Assembly (NCBI GenBank): GCA_910592005.1
Contig: CAJVPP010000288.1
Coordinates: forward strand, 1-37,413
From: Funneliformis mosseae
Lineage: Eukaryota; Glomeromycota; Glomeromycetes; Glomerales; Glomeraceae
Direction: 5' to 3'
DNA: 37,413 nt
Both the position numbers and the translations under genes were made by a program. The notes under the pieces are model-generated. The model had not been told where the DNA came from and searched no databases. It saw only the letters and a program-made list of their open reading frames with translations. This document shows positions 1-9,361 of the stretch, piece after piece; position 1 is the first letter of the stretch, and each line of letters begins with the position of its first letter.

Positions 1-2
1 AT

Positions 3-62
3 AACGAAATTCCCATTTATGAACCAAATGAGCGTAAAGCGTTGAACTTCTTGATTTGTTGA
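3..62 (+). CDS. possible 3' end of a gene entering the window
   Basis: Twenty codons run open from the window edge to a TGA. They read NEIPIYEPNERKALNFLIC, which has richer, more protein-like composition than the surrounding AT-rich DNA. No family can be named from 19 residues, and the upstream part lies outside the window. It could be a chance open stretch. Confidence 0.22.
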   Translation, partial: NEIPIYEPNERKALNFLIC

Positions 63-2570
63 TTTTCAGCCATCGGTCAAAGTGAATTGTATTGTATTGA
101 TATTATACTTTAATTTAAAAATATACACAAATAATCATTTTTTTTTTTTTTTTTTAATAAACAAGTTTAACTCTCGATGTGGAAAAATAGATACAAAATA
201 ATTATTCAATATATTTGTGTTAATTATTAATCATCTTAAACTGAAACCTGCATTTCATAGTCAGCTTCAATATACATTTTTTTGAACAATACTAAGATAA
301 AGCCCCAAACAAACAATCAAAAAAAAAAAAACTTAAACATAAACATGATTATTAATGATTATGAAGAAGTTTCCATAAGTACCGTATCCATTATTAATTA
401 ATATGCACTTAAATATGACACAAATAAAAATATCAAGTATTCAAAGTAATTAATTTCTATAAAGAAAGAATTTCACAGTAAAATGCATCATAGGTCATTG
501 CATTACTTACTAAATTCAAATGACAAGAATAAAGAATTTACCTTTTAAAGTTCCGTATTCATCCTAATCATATGAACTCATTCATAAGCCTTTTCAAAAC
601 AAATCAGTTGTACATCGGAACTTTAAGCAATTTCTCATGCTAGACTACTTCATAATCAGATTTATTTAGTCGCGAACGACATCACCATATAAAACCATGT
701 CTCGACCGCCAGATTTTGAGGTAGAGTTACACGAGTTACACAATGCTCATCATTTGATATGTACTATTTCATTTATATGCTAGAATATTTGCACTGCATG
801 AATATCAGGATATGAACCATTTTTGTTTTTCCCAATTTTTTCAATATATATACTTTTTTTCTCATGGGTACATAACGTGCATTTGAATTGTCCCTAATTA
901 ATCATTATCCGCAGTTAAGCTTGTGAAATGTAAAAAAAAAAAAAAAAAAATTAACGAGTCAGTAATTAAACGTGCAATTGATAATTTTATTGACCAAATA
1001 AAATTCGGATGATCTGCGAAACTCGATTTTGATCAACTTTTTGATAAAGAATTCTATTCAAATGTTGCAAGATAGAATTTTACAATCCATAATAGGTGAA
1101 ACATTTTAAAATCCTTTAATGGATTAACCATTTATTTTTTAAAAAAAATTATGCTACATGCTTAATGTTAGAAATATCATTTAAATTTTTTGATTTTTTA
1201 TTCTTCGCGAACATGAGATGCATTGCGCAGCAAATATGTGGCTGAAATTATATTCACTGCAATCGTTAACATTTCTGTTATCGATATTAGATGTTTGAAC
1301 AGACGTTGAACCCTTTGGAATTGATGGACCATCCTTTACAAATTTAGACTTTAAAGACTCGGCTTACTTTAAAGCAAACTACAGAATTCAGAATAGTGAA
1401 AAGGATTTACGAAGAATAACAATACGAACCAATCATACTTGAGTAATAGATAAAATATCTTCCGAGTCTATGATATTTCCTTTTATGACAATTCCCAAAA
1501 CAAATAATAAAGTAAAATAAAATTGAGATGGTTTCGCATAGAAGCATGATTGGAATGAAAATACCGCTAATCAATGAAATCTGAAACCCAAATAAAAGAC
1601 CTTTTATGAATAATACTCAGGAGAAACCCAAACAATAAAAATAAAATAAAATAAAATTAATCAATGAAATCTTAAACCTAAATAAAAAAATCAAGTTTTT
1701 AAATATTTGACCTTTTATGAACAATACTCCCCCAAATACATTAAAATACAATTATTATTCGCATAGGAGCATGATCGGAATGATAACACCGTTAACCGCT
1801 AATCAATGAAATCTTGAACCCAAATAAAAGAATCAAGTTTTCAAATGTATGAAAAAAAAAAAAATTCTCACGAATAAAATAAGGATTGCATTATAAGAAT
1901 AAAGAATCTACCCCTTTAATGTTTCGTAATTATGAATTGCATTCTATAAAGTTCTAAAACAAACCAGTTGTGCGTCGGAACTTGTATATTTGACTATTAA
2001 ATTAGTCACGGCCTACGTAAGAAGATCAGAGTTTGTTACACTATTTTTATTAATTACACCACATTTTTTGAATGAAAAAGGTTTTTAATTCAATAACAAC
2101 GATTATGTATTACAATCATAACAATCTTTTTTTTTTTTCCCAAAGCTTTTTTTCAATGCATTCTTTTTTTTTTTTATCGTCTCATAACAAAATTTGTCTC
2201 TAAATTGTTATCCGCACGCAAGCTCATGAATTTATATCTATAAGGTCTAGAATTCATTTCATTAGTATCGTTTATGAAGATATATTTTTTTTTTCGGATT
2301 AAATGCGGTTATGGATACCAAGAAAAATTTCTTTTGTTTCCATTTTGAGATCATTAAAAAAGTCGGGTAATCGGTACGACATATACAAACAAAAAAAAAA
2401 ATTTTTTTTTTTTTTTTTTTTTTTTTATGTAAATAATTGAAAATTATATACTGTATATAAAATAAATTGAAATTAGAATTGAAATAAAAAAAAAATTAAT
2501 ATACAATTCATCAATTTTTGTAAAATCTAAATTTGGAATTATTATTTTTCATTTGACAATGCAAAATCAA
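63..2570. other. long intergenic region with diverged internal duplications
   Basis: No credible gene was found on either strand. The DNA is AT-rich with many A/T runs (for example 138-156, 931-950, 2389-2427). Two blocks look like diverged direct copies of each other: about 530-930 and 1895-2225. Shared landmarks in the same order are AAGAATAAAGAAT..CC, then an AGTTST..CATCGGAACTT-like segment, then a TTATCCGCA..CAAGCT segment. A second repeat occurs three times inside it (see the 1535-1848 entry). Confidence 0.5.
1535..1848 (+). repeat. three diverged direct copies of an about 75-90 bp segment
   Basis: Copies lie at about 1535-1618, 1658-1730 and 1760-1848. Shared words are CGCATAGRAGCATGATYGGAA, ATCAATGAAATCT.AAACC and CCTTTTATGAA.AATACTC. 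The first and third copies carry the left part and the second starts internally. The function is unknown; local duplication is the simplest explanation. Confidence 0.55.
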
Positions 2571-2574
2571 CTCT

Positions 2575-2582
2575 TATAAAAG
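2575..2582 (+). promoter_or_regulatory. TATA box of the Sel1-repeat gene
   Basis: TATAAAAG lies 89 bp upstream of the ATG at 2671, a plausible distance for a fungal promoter with a short 5' UTR. No other TATA-like word sits closer. Confidence 0.5.
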
Positions 2583-2670
2583 ACGCGAAAAAATTCTTTG
2601 AACCATAACCCTTCTACAAAATACACTTTGAACTCTTTACTCTCTTAAAAAGAAAAAAAAATACATTAAG

Positions 2671-3474
2671 ATGTCTAATAATAATGAAGTACCGACTGAG
2701 GCGTTTAAGTTTTTTCTTAGACTTGCAGAAAGTGGGAACGCAGTGGCCCAATACGTCATAGCTATATGTTATCAACGAGGAAAAGGAATCGATATAAACT
2801 ATAACAAGGCGTTTAAATGGTTCTATAATTCTGCAAGAAGAGGATTTATTAACGCACAATATTCATTGGCCCAGTGCTACATATTCGGGAAGGGAACTCA
2901 CAGGGATGAACACAAAGCGTTTCTATGGTACAAGGTCTCTGCGGAAGGGGGGTTTATCGTCTCCCAATTTATAACAGCCGAATGTTACAGAAATGGCATA
3001 GGAACCAACGTAAATTTGAGAAAGGCATTCGAATGGTATCAAATTTCTGCGGAAGAAGGAGTTATTAATTCGCAATGGATGTTAGGAAATTGTTACGAAT
3101 ACGGTATGGGAACTCGTGTAGACAAAGAAGAAGCGGTGGATTGGTATTATACGGCCGCTCATTATGGATATGCAGAAGCCCAACATCGAATGGGCCTCCT
3201 ATGCTATTTTGACAAAGACGAAGAGAGTGCGTTCGAATGGTACATGCTTGCTGCAAAGCAAGGAAACGGTGCTGCACAATTTTCGTTGGGAAATTGCTAT
3301 CGGTATGGTATCGGAACAGATAAAAATGAAAAGAAGTCATTCAAATGGTACTTAAAATCCGCCGAAGGAGGATATAAGTTGGCGTTTTTACCTACGGGAG
3401 ATTGTTATTTGCATGGTAAAGGTGTAAAGCAAAGCACTGACAAAGCGTGGGCGTGGTATCAAAAAGCTATCTAA
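2671..3474 (+). CDS. Sel1-like repeat protein, 267 aa, intronless
   Basis: The ORF is uninterrupted and holds about seven Sel1-type (SLR) repeats, each of about 36 residues. The pattern is A/S-x-x-Q-x-x-L/A-x-x-CY-x-x-G-x-GT-x-x-(D/N)-x-x-KAF-x-WY-x-x-SAEGG. Units begin near residues 24, 60, 96, 132, 168, 202 and 238; the fifth is shortened because its loop lacks the G-x-GT motif. SLRs form alpha-solenoids that scaffold protein complexes, so a protein-binding role is inferred, with no enzymatic residues. There is no signal peptide or membrane segment; the protein is presumably cytosolic. The ATG follows an A-rich leader, and a TATA box lies 89 bp upstream. Such proteins are greatly expanded in Rhizophagus, often fused to kinase domains; this one is repeats only. 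Codon use is less AT-rich than its flanks, so it looks functional. Confidence 0.93.
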   Translation: MSNNNEVPTEAFKFFLRLAESGNAVAQYVIAICYQRGKGIDINYNKAFKWFYNSARRGFINAQYSLAQCYIFGKGTHRDEHKAFLWYKVSAEGGFIVSQFITAECYRNGIGTNVNLRKAFEWYQISAEEGVINSQWMLGNCYEYGMGTRVDKEEAVDWYYTAAHYGYAEAQHRMGLLCYFDKDEESAFEWYMLAAKQGNGAAQFSLGNCYRYGIGTDKNEKKSFKWYLKSAEGGYKLAFLPTGDCYLHGKGVKQSTDKAWAWYQKAI

Positions 3475-4755
3475 AACTCATTATGATCAGTTTGGATCAT
3501 TCGAATTTTTTTAATTTTTTTTTTTTTTTATTAGCTTTTTTTTTTAAAAAAAAATTTATATTATTTTGTTGTTTAAATTTTTATAATACATATATATATA
3601 TATTATATATATTTTAAGTATACGTATTGTACATTTTTTATATAAGATATCCCGAATTTTAACAAATTTCTGATATATGAATAAAGTGAAAAGAATGGAT
3701 TTTCTTGGAAAATTAATAATTTATTTATTAAAATGATAGTTTAACGCATGCATACTCGTTAAAGATAGTGCCAACGTGTTGTAATTTATGAACCATGAAC
3801 GGTTCAGGACAATTGAAAGTACTTGTAATGAACGCTCTTATCCTGAATCCTAAAACAAATTAATTCTTAACATATACAGTGTAACTTATAATTGGTTTAC
3901 ACGAATCGAAGTTTTTAATTTAAACAAAATTTAATGCTTAATATTGGTGAATGTCGATACAATAAAATTTCGAAACATTATAATGATACTCTTAGGCGTA
4001 AATCTTAATCAAAAGGAAAAAAAAAAATAAAGCTTTCATTTGAGAATCCCGTTAACGAGAATTTTCGGAAGCATATTTTCTGTAACACTCGGGGAAACTA
4101 TAATCCTGGAACCTTTGTAAGCTCACGTTTGCCATATAATTATCCCCATATGGTATGTTCGATTGTTAGAAAAATTAATGTTAACAATAAGTTGTATTTT
4201 TTTTTTTTATTGACATAAATAGATTGGGATCCAATAAGTTTTGATTTTCGGAACCCGATTTTCCCGGCAATTATCCCATAAATCCAAGAATTCAAGATAT
4301 ATATTATGAACAAGAATTGATTATTTATCAAAAAAAAAAAAAACTTAAAAATATTTATGAAGCGTTTTTGGATTTCAATCAATAGTACAAATTTTAGAAA
4401 TATAAAAATTAAATTATTATCTCCAAGATTATTCACCCGGTTTGACAGATACAATTGATTTAAAAAAAGATTTATCTTGACTAGAGCAAGTAAATGAAGA
4501 ATGGTTTTTTTTTTTTTTTTACTAATAAAATTTATAGCCGGTAAAATTTTATAAGATTCCGTGAAAAATCCGGTTTTCATGTTCCATTGTCGGTAAAATT
4601 TGATAAAGAATCCATTTTTTTGTCATTGAATGTCAACTAAATCACTATTATTGATTTAAAAAAATAAGGATATTTAAACTTACTAAATCATGTTTCCCTC
4701 TTCTTGAAACCTCAAACCTATTTCAAACTTACTAATCGTTATCACGAAAAACATC
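3475..4755. other. intergenic, no gene seen
   Basis: The 3' flank of the Sel1 gene has poly-T/poly-A runs and a (TA)n tract at 3588-3612. Open frames on the minus strand (such as 4140-4580) are low-complexity Lys/Ile/Leu/Phe reads over AT-rich DNA and show no protein-like composition. Nothing else can be supported. Confidence 0.5.
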
Positions 4756-5394
4756 ATGGAAAAGTTTAACCCAAAGCGAATTTTTAAAACTGATAAAAAA
4801 TCTAAAGTGGAAAAACTCACCGAGAAAATCGGAGTTGGTAAGTAAATATTGACAAAGGAACAAATGATATTTCTGTAAGTGTAAAAGATCTGAACGAAAT
4901 GACTTTTTTTTAATTTAGAACCGTTCGCTCTCCCAACTTACCTACAAAACGAAAATAACGCCGCTTTGATTCTTCAAGCGATAAAACAGATGAATGTCGA
5001 TGACACTGCCATCTTCATTCAATGGAATCATCAAGGATTCAATGACACCACGATGCCAAATTGTCGTAATGGCGTTTATGGTCAAACACTAGACGCCATT
5101 GTCGCCTATATTGTAGGAAGTGGTGGTGTCAATTTTTACGATATGAACACCTTGTTTTTGTTTAAAGGAAACTTTGCAATTGCTAGTTGTCAATATGGTT
5201 TTCCTCATTGGTATGAGAATTTTCTTTCATTTTTTTGAGGATCGTTAAATCATGTTCTAATGATTCTTTTTGCTTAAAGGAGTCATCATCAGACGGGTAT
5301 TCCGGATGTTTGTCATTCGATTTGTAGAATAAACAAATTATCGACTACTGGACGAATCGATTATGAACCCTTCGATTATCCTTTTGTGGTGTAA
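4756..5394 (+). CDS. orphan protein, 162 aa, three exons
   Basis: Exons are 4756-4837, 4919-5210 and 5280-5394. Donors are GTAAGT and GTATGA; acceptors are TTTAG and AAAG. All junctions keep the frame: codon GAA is split across intron 1 and TGG across intron 2, for 163 codons including TAA. The protein has a basic N-terminus (MEKFNPKRIFKTDKKSK), then a mixed globular part containing IFIQWNHQGFNDT and NCRNGVYGQTLDAIVAYI near residues 60-95, and ends ..FDYPFVV. There is no signal peptide and no clear membrane helix. I do not recognise the family. Consistent splicing and balanced composition argue that it is real, and it may be lineage-specific. If the second intron is not removed, the frame ends early at 5238, so that splice could be regulated. 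Confidence 0.72.
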
Positions 5395-5738
5395 ATCGTG
5401 TCCAATTGCCAAATATACTTACACGATATAAATCAGGACACTTAAAAATCAGTTAATTTTGGCAGACACTACAAATTAATTTTAGGGAGTTAGATAGAGA
5501 ACTCGATATATGAAAATTTTAGTATGCAGAAGTAATGGCACATGATAAAGAACATAGACGGGTCTCGAATTACCACGTGATACCAATTTTCAGAAAATAT
5601 TTTTTCTTTTTTTTTTTTTTTTAGAAAGGATGATTTATTTGCTGCGGTAACAATTTCATCGAATAAATAATTTACATTTGAATTTTTCTGTTGGTGCGGA
5701 AGGTACTATTTATTGACAAAAACTAAAGGCTAATAAAC

Positions 5739-6120
5739 CTAACTAAATACAATTAAAAAAAAAAATTTGTGATTATAATGTCTAATATAATTAATAACTA
5801 ACAGAGAATAATGAATTGACAAAAATTTTGTAATGTCGAGACGCATCAAAAATAAAAACCAAATACAATGGAAGTTGCGGAAGGTGTTCCTTGGAGTAAA
5901 TTTTGCAATTCCTTCAACAATTCCACCTCCTCCAGAAATATCCCCAAAATTTTCAAAGAGGATCACAGTGTTCGGATCTGAACGCCGACTAATTATTCTT
6001 CAATGAAGCATGCTTCATTATCATTTTGAATTTTGAATTCTTATCCAAAGAAGCCGTTCTGAAACGGTTGACCACTTCGATAATGAAATCAGTAGGAGAT
6101 TTAGTATTTAACGAAGACAT
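5739..6120 (-). pseudogene. small minus-strand gene, unrecognised, probably broken
   Basis: From the ATG at 6118-6120 the minus strand reads MSSLNTKSPTDFIIEVVNRF, then about 23 further residues before a stop near 5988. The next coding-like stretch is in another frame: SDPNTVILFENFGDISGGGG, then IVEGIAKFTPRNTFRNFH (about 5860-5975). A possible acceptor (TTCAG) lies just before it, but no good donor is visible, so either a splice is missed or a frameshift has occurred. No family recognised. Protein-like composition in an AT-rich desert is the only support. Confidence 0.35.
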
Positions 6121-6534
6121 TATCTTTTTTTTGTGATTAAAGAGAAAATGAAAAATTTGTTTATGAGGGTCGATTGAATTTTTAATGAAATCATTTTTTT
6201 TTTTTTTTTTTTTTAATTAGAAAAAAAAATACAAATCCTTAAATAATTGTTAAACTTTTGTTCTAAATTGTATGAAACGAGCGTAATGCGTTCAATGCAT
6301 TTAATTTATCTGATTTTAAACTTTGTGTTCTTTGACATACATGAAACTCAAGTAACATTTCGTAATGTCGCATGATGAATTTCTTATTACATTTCATCAA
6401 ACCGGACCAAATAAACAGAATATTATTCATTCCGATATGGAAGATGGAAGAAGATACTGTAAATAATTCTGTTACAGGATTGGAATTTGGTTCAATGTGC
6501 CATGGTTTGTTATTATTAAGATCCTATTGATAAA

Positions 6535-7035
6535 CGATTGTTCGGCGCCGTGTGTAACACACATGTTGAACATCGTGATACAACTTCTAGTAAAACAAAC
6601 TGTCAACTTTACCTTAGAAAGAATACAGGAGAAATACATTTTACCAAACTTGTTGATCATCAATGTGACAATAAAACTTTAACATTAGTACCAAAAAATT
6701 CTACGTCTTTTTCACAATCAATTTTGAATACACTATATTTATTTATTTACGATCGCTGGATTTAATTTATTTTTTTTTAAAAATTTTTATACGTCTAGAT
6801 GCTAGTCAACAATATGACCTTCTGGTTAAAAAATTTCCTAATATCAAAAAAAAAATTTATACAAATTTCGAGGTGTCGAGTTCATGATAAATATGCAGCA
6901 TGATGATGATCCTGATCCTGATTATATAATTATTCCACGTTTGGAGGGTCTCTTTTTGGTCAATCATGACTATAAAACAAGAACTCTAATCAAATATAAG
7001 AATCAGGCTGATTTGCAATGTTACATATTTTTTTT
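6535..7035 (+). pseudogene. FAR1/MULE-type transposase relic (N-terminal half)
   Basis: Three pieces in order but in shifting frames match the usual glomeromycete MULE transposase layout. 6538-6765 reads like a FAR1/WRKY-GCM1 zinc-binding domain: TNCQLYLRKNTGEIHFTK followed by LVDHQC. Around 6797-6885 comes LDASQQYDLLVKKFPN. Around 6860-6960 come NLYKFRGVEF and DPDYIIIPRLEGL, the segment normally just before the MULE catalytic core. The catalytic core itself is absent, and at least two frameshifts and several stops are present. This is a dead fragment of a cut-and-paste DNA transposon. The assignment rests on order and wording of motifs, with no database search. Confidence 0.6.
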
Positions 7036-7137
7036 TTTAATATAACCTTTTTTTAGCTAATTATATAACAAAATATCACAAAAAATGATCGATAACAGAA
7101 AAACAAAAAAAAATCTTGTACTTCCCCAACAGCCTAA

Positions 7138-7143
7138 TATAAA
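7138..7143 (+). promoter_or_regulatory. TATA box of the PB1-like gene
   Basis: TATAAA lies 61 bp upstream of the ATG at 7199. Between them the leader ends in a pyrimidine-rich tract (CTTTCTCTTTGTTTC..) typical of fungal promoters and start regions. Confidence 0.45.
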
Positions 7144-7151
7144 CCTGGAAA

Positions 7152-7202
7152 ATGCGGCTGAAGAATGAGAACGTTACTTTCTCTTTGTTTCTTTTTCTAT
7201 GA
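7152..7202 (+). promoter_or_regulatory. upstream ORF whose stop overlaps the main start codon
   Basis: A 16-codon reading frame opens at ATG 7152 (MRLKNENVTFSLFLFL) and stops at TGA 7200-7202. That stop overlaps the main ATG 7199-7201 as ATGA. It lies downstream of the TATA box, so it would be in the leader if transcription starts before 7152. This could couple or dampen translation of the main ORF. It may also be incidental, or removed by a downstream transcription start. Confidence 0.35.
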
Positions 7203-8355
7203 GTGATCGAATAATGAGTGATCGAAAAAGTGATAATACTACTAGCGCAAGTAGCGGTAAAAGCGCAAAGCCAGGTAAATTATAATTTCCTTTGTTTGCA
7301 AAACTTTAATGTAAACACATAAAAATTAATTTTTCATGTTAAAATAACAATCATTAGGTCCATCCAATACTAAGCAAAAAGATTACTTTCGTTTGGATTG
7401 TAAACAGATTAAAATTAAACCTACATCCGGTACTTTTGATGATGACCATATGGCCGTACGTTTTCATCATTCTACTCATGAAATGAGTCTGTGGTTGAAC
7501 GCTTTAAAGAATGAAGTTTTCATCCCGTACGACCAGGTATGTAACTGCGTAACCCTCATTTTGGTTGTTTATTGTAAATTTCTCAAAGGGGAACGTTTTT
7601 TTAGTTTACAGGATACAGAATTGCAGAATACAAAGAACTAGAAATCTCACTCTTACCCAACTTTAACAGAAGGGTAAATATTTTGATAGTAAATTAAATT
7701 AATCTCGATCCATCAAAACTAACCACCTTTTTATTTAATGTGTAACAAAAGTATTATCAAAACGGCGTTGAGATTAAAACAGATCCAACTAACGGTTTGT
7801 TAGAAGAAGCAACAGCATTGATTATTATACCACGACAAAATGTCAACATGTCATGTTTGATTGTAATTGACAACCTCATTGGAAAGTACAGAAACGATAT
7901 ATCTATACCAACCCGTACAAGGCCGGGCATCAATGTATGAGTCTTAAGTATTAATTTATTATAAATTAAAGATTCTTTTTCACTAAATGATTTGTAAAAT
8001 GGTCATTATTAGGACGACCCTGACGAATCTGATGAAGAGGTATGATAAAGGTTCTTCTTTTTCGATTTCATATTTAAAAAATTTATTTATTTAGGCATAA
8101 TATCTTTTACAGTATTTGGTAAAGTTTACCATGTTCGGAGAACGTGGAGGAGTTATCGTACCACTAAAAATCAGACTTGAAGATATAGTTCAGACTATTA
8201 TGAAAAAATTTAAGTTCGAATTTAAATACAATTTGTTAACGTATAAAAATGGGGTGGGCGCTGTTATTGCTATTAAGGATCATGAAGATTGGAGAGTTGC
8301 TAAATGGGAATCACAATATACCGATAAAGCTTGTGTGGATCTTTATTTTACGTGA
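7199..8355 (+). CDS. 258-aa protein with C-terminal PB1-like domain, six exons
   Basis: Exons are 7199-7274, 7358-7536, 7605-7673, 7752-7934, 8013-8039 and 8113-8355. Every intron is GT-AG and all phases fit (259 codons including TGA). Exon 5 is only 27 nt and encodes DDPDESDEE, an acidic linker. Residues 1-30 are Ser/Asp/Lys-rich and disordered. Residues 30-169 are an unrecognised globular part (KQKDYFRLDCKQIKIKPTSG onward). Residues 179-258 look like a PB1 fold: YLVKFTMFGERGGVIVPLKI, then an amphipathic helix, then YKNGVGAVIAIKDHEDW, the usual place of the acidic OPCA motif, although the D-x-D-G-D form is weakened. PB1 domains mediate heterodimerisation in kinase and signalling scaffolds, so an adaptor role is inferred. 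It is likely cytosolic, with no membrane segments. Confidence 0.78.
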
Positions 8356-8474
8356 GAGAGCTTTATTAATTATAAGGTATAGCGCATTTAAAACATTTAG
8401 ACTTATAAATTATTCTCATATTTATTAACACTTTGATTAACTCATCTTTCAACTTTTAAATGTAAATTATTCTA

Positions 8475-8839
8475 GTACCTTTAATAAAAAGAGTATGGTA
8501 TGAATCGTTGTACAAATTTCTATTGAAAAAAAAAAATTTTGTCACTTATTATTACTATAGACATTTGAATTCAGAGTCGTTTTTACAGAAATATCACGAA
8601 TTCGTTAAAAAATTTAATTCAAAGGACAGTTTATACTTATTGAAAATATTATTTATGCTAGATTTTCGGTTTTTTTTCCTAATATATGCTATACTGTATT
8701 TCCCCTGCGTACCCGTCACTGAACAAAAGGAGACAGCGATTTTATAGATTTAAACTTATTGTATCGTGACGCGGAAGCATCTGATATTCTGTTGTTAATA
8801 AGAGCGTTTATAACGGCTCGCGCATTTGATTTACAATGA
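8475..8839 (+). pseudogene. coding-like fragment downstream of the PB1-like gene, unrecognised
   Basis: Open, protein-like reading in one frame starts near 8475 (VPLIKRVWYESLYKFLL, then YYYRHLNSESFLQKYHEF). It passes into low complexity after about 8640. A second protein-like stretch in another frame (SDFIDLNLLYRDAEASDILL, then LIRAFITARAFDLQ) ends at TGA 8837-8839. No start codon context, promoter or convincing introns join them. It is likely a decayed gene or a fragment moved by a transposon. Family not recognised. Confidence 0.3.
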
Positions 8840-9012
8840 TCTTTCTATGTACAACATTCTTTAAATAAAAAAAAATATACAAATAAAACCTAGCGTCATT
8901 TAAGGCCTACATTTTTTATTGAATCATAAATATATGGTTTTTAAACGACCAATGAAATTCCAAATTTGGAAACAAAAATTTAATTAACAATATGTAATCC
9001 GTAAATTGATCA

Positions 9013-9330
9013 TTATTTTGAAATTTCCAGACCTTTCTCGTTTGCTAAATGTAATAAACTAACAAAACATAACGGTACCGAAATATCTTTCATCTCTCTG
9101 AGAATTAGATCACAAATAATTCCTGAAAAAACTTTTAACATCGGTTCTTTTTGCTACCTTGGCGTATTTGATAAACTCGGGTTTATTTATCTCTGTCTGA
9201 ATTACCAAATTATCACCAAATTCGCCCTCTAAGTCGTCATCATAATCATAATCGTTGTAAAACCATCTCCAGTAGTGTAGATAGCTAAATTTCAATTTAA
9301 AAAGTTAAAGATCTATTTTATCACTTTATG

Positions 9331-9361
<31 letters not shown>

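Noticed and set aside
3065..3340. 91-codon minus-strand ORF inside the Sel1 gene
   Set aside because: Antisense shadow of a clear repeat protein.
4140..4580. 146-codon minus-strand ORF
   Set aside because: Lys/Ile/Leu/Phe low-complexity reading through A/T homopolymers; no splice or promoter support.
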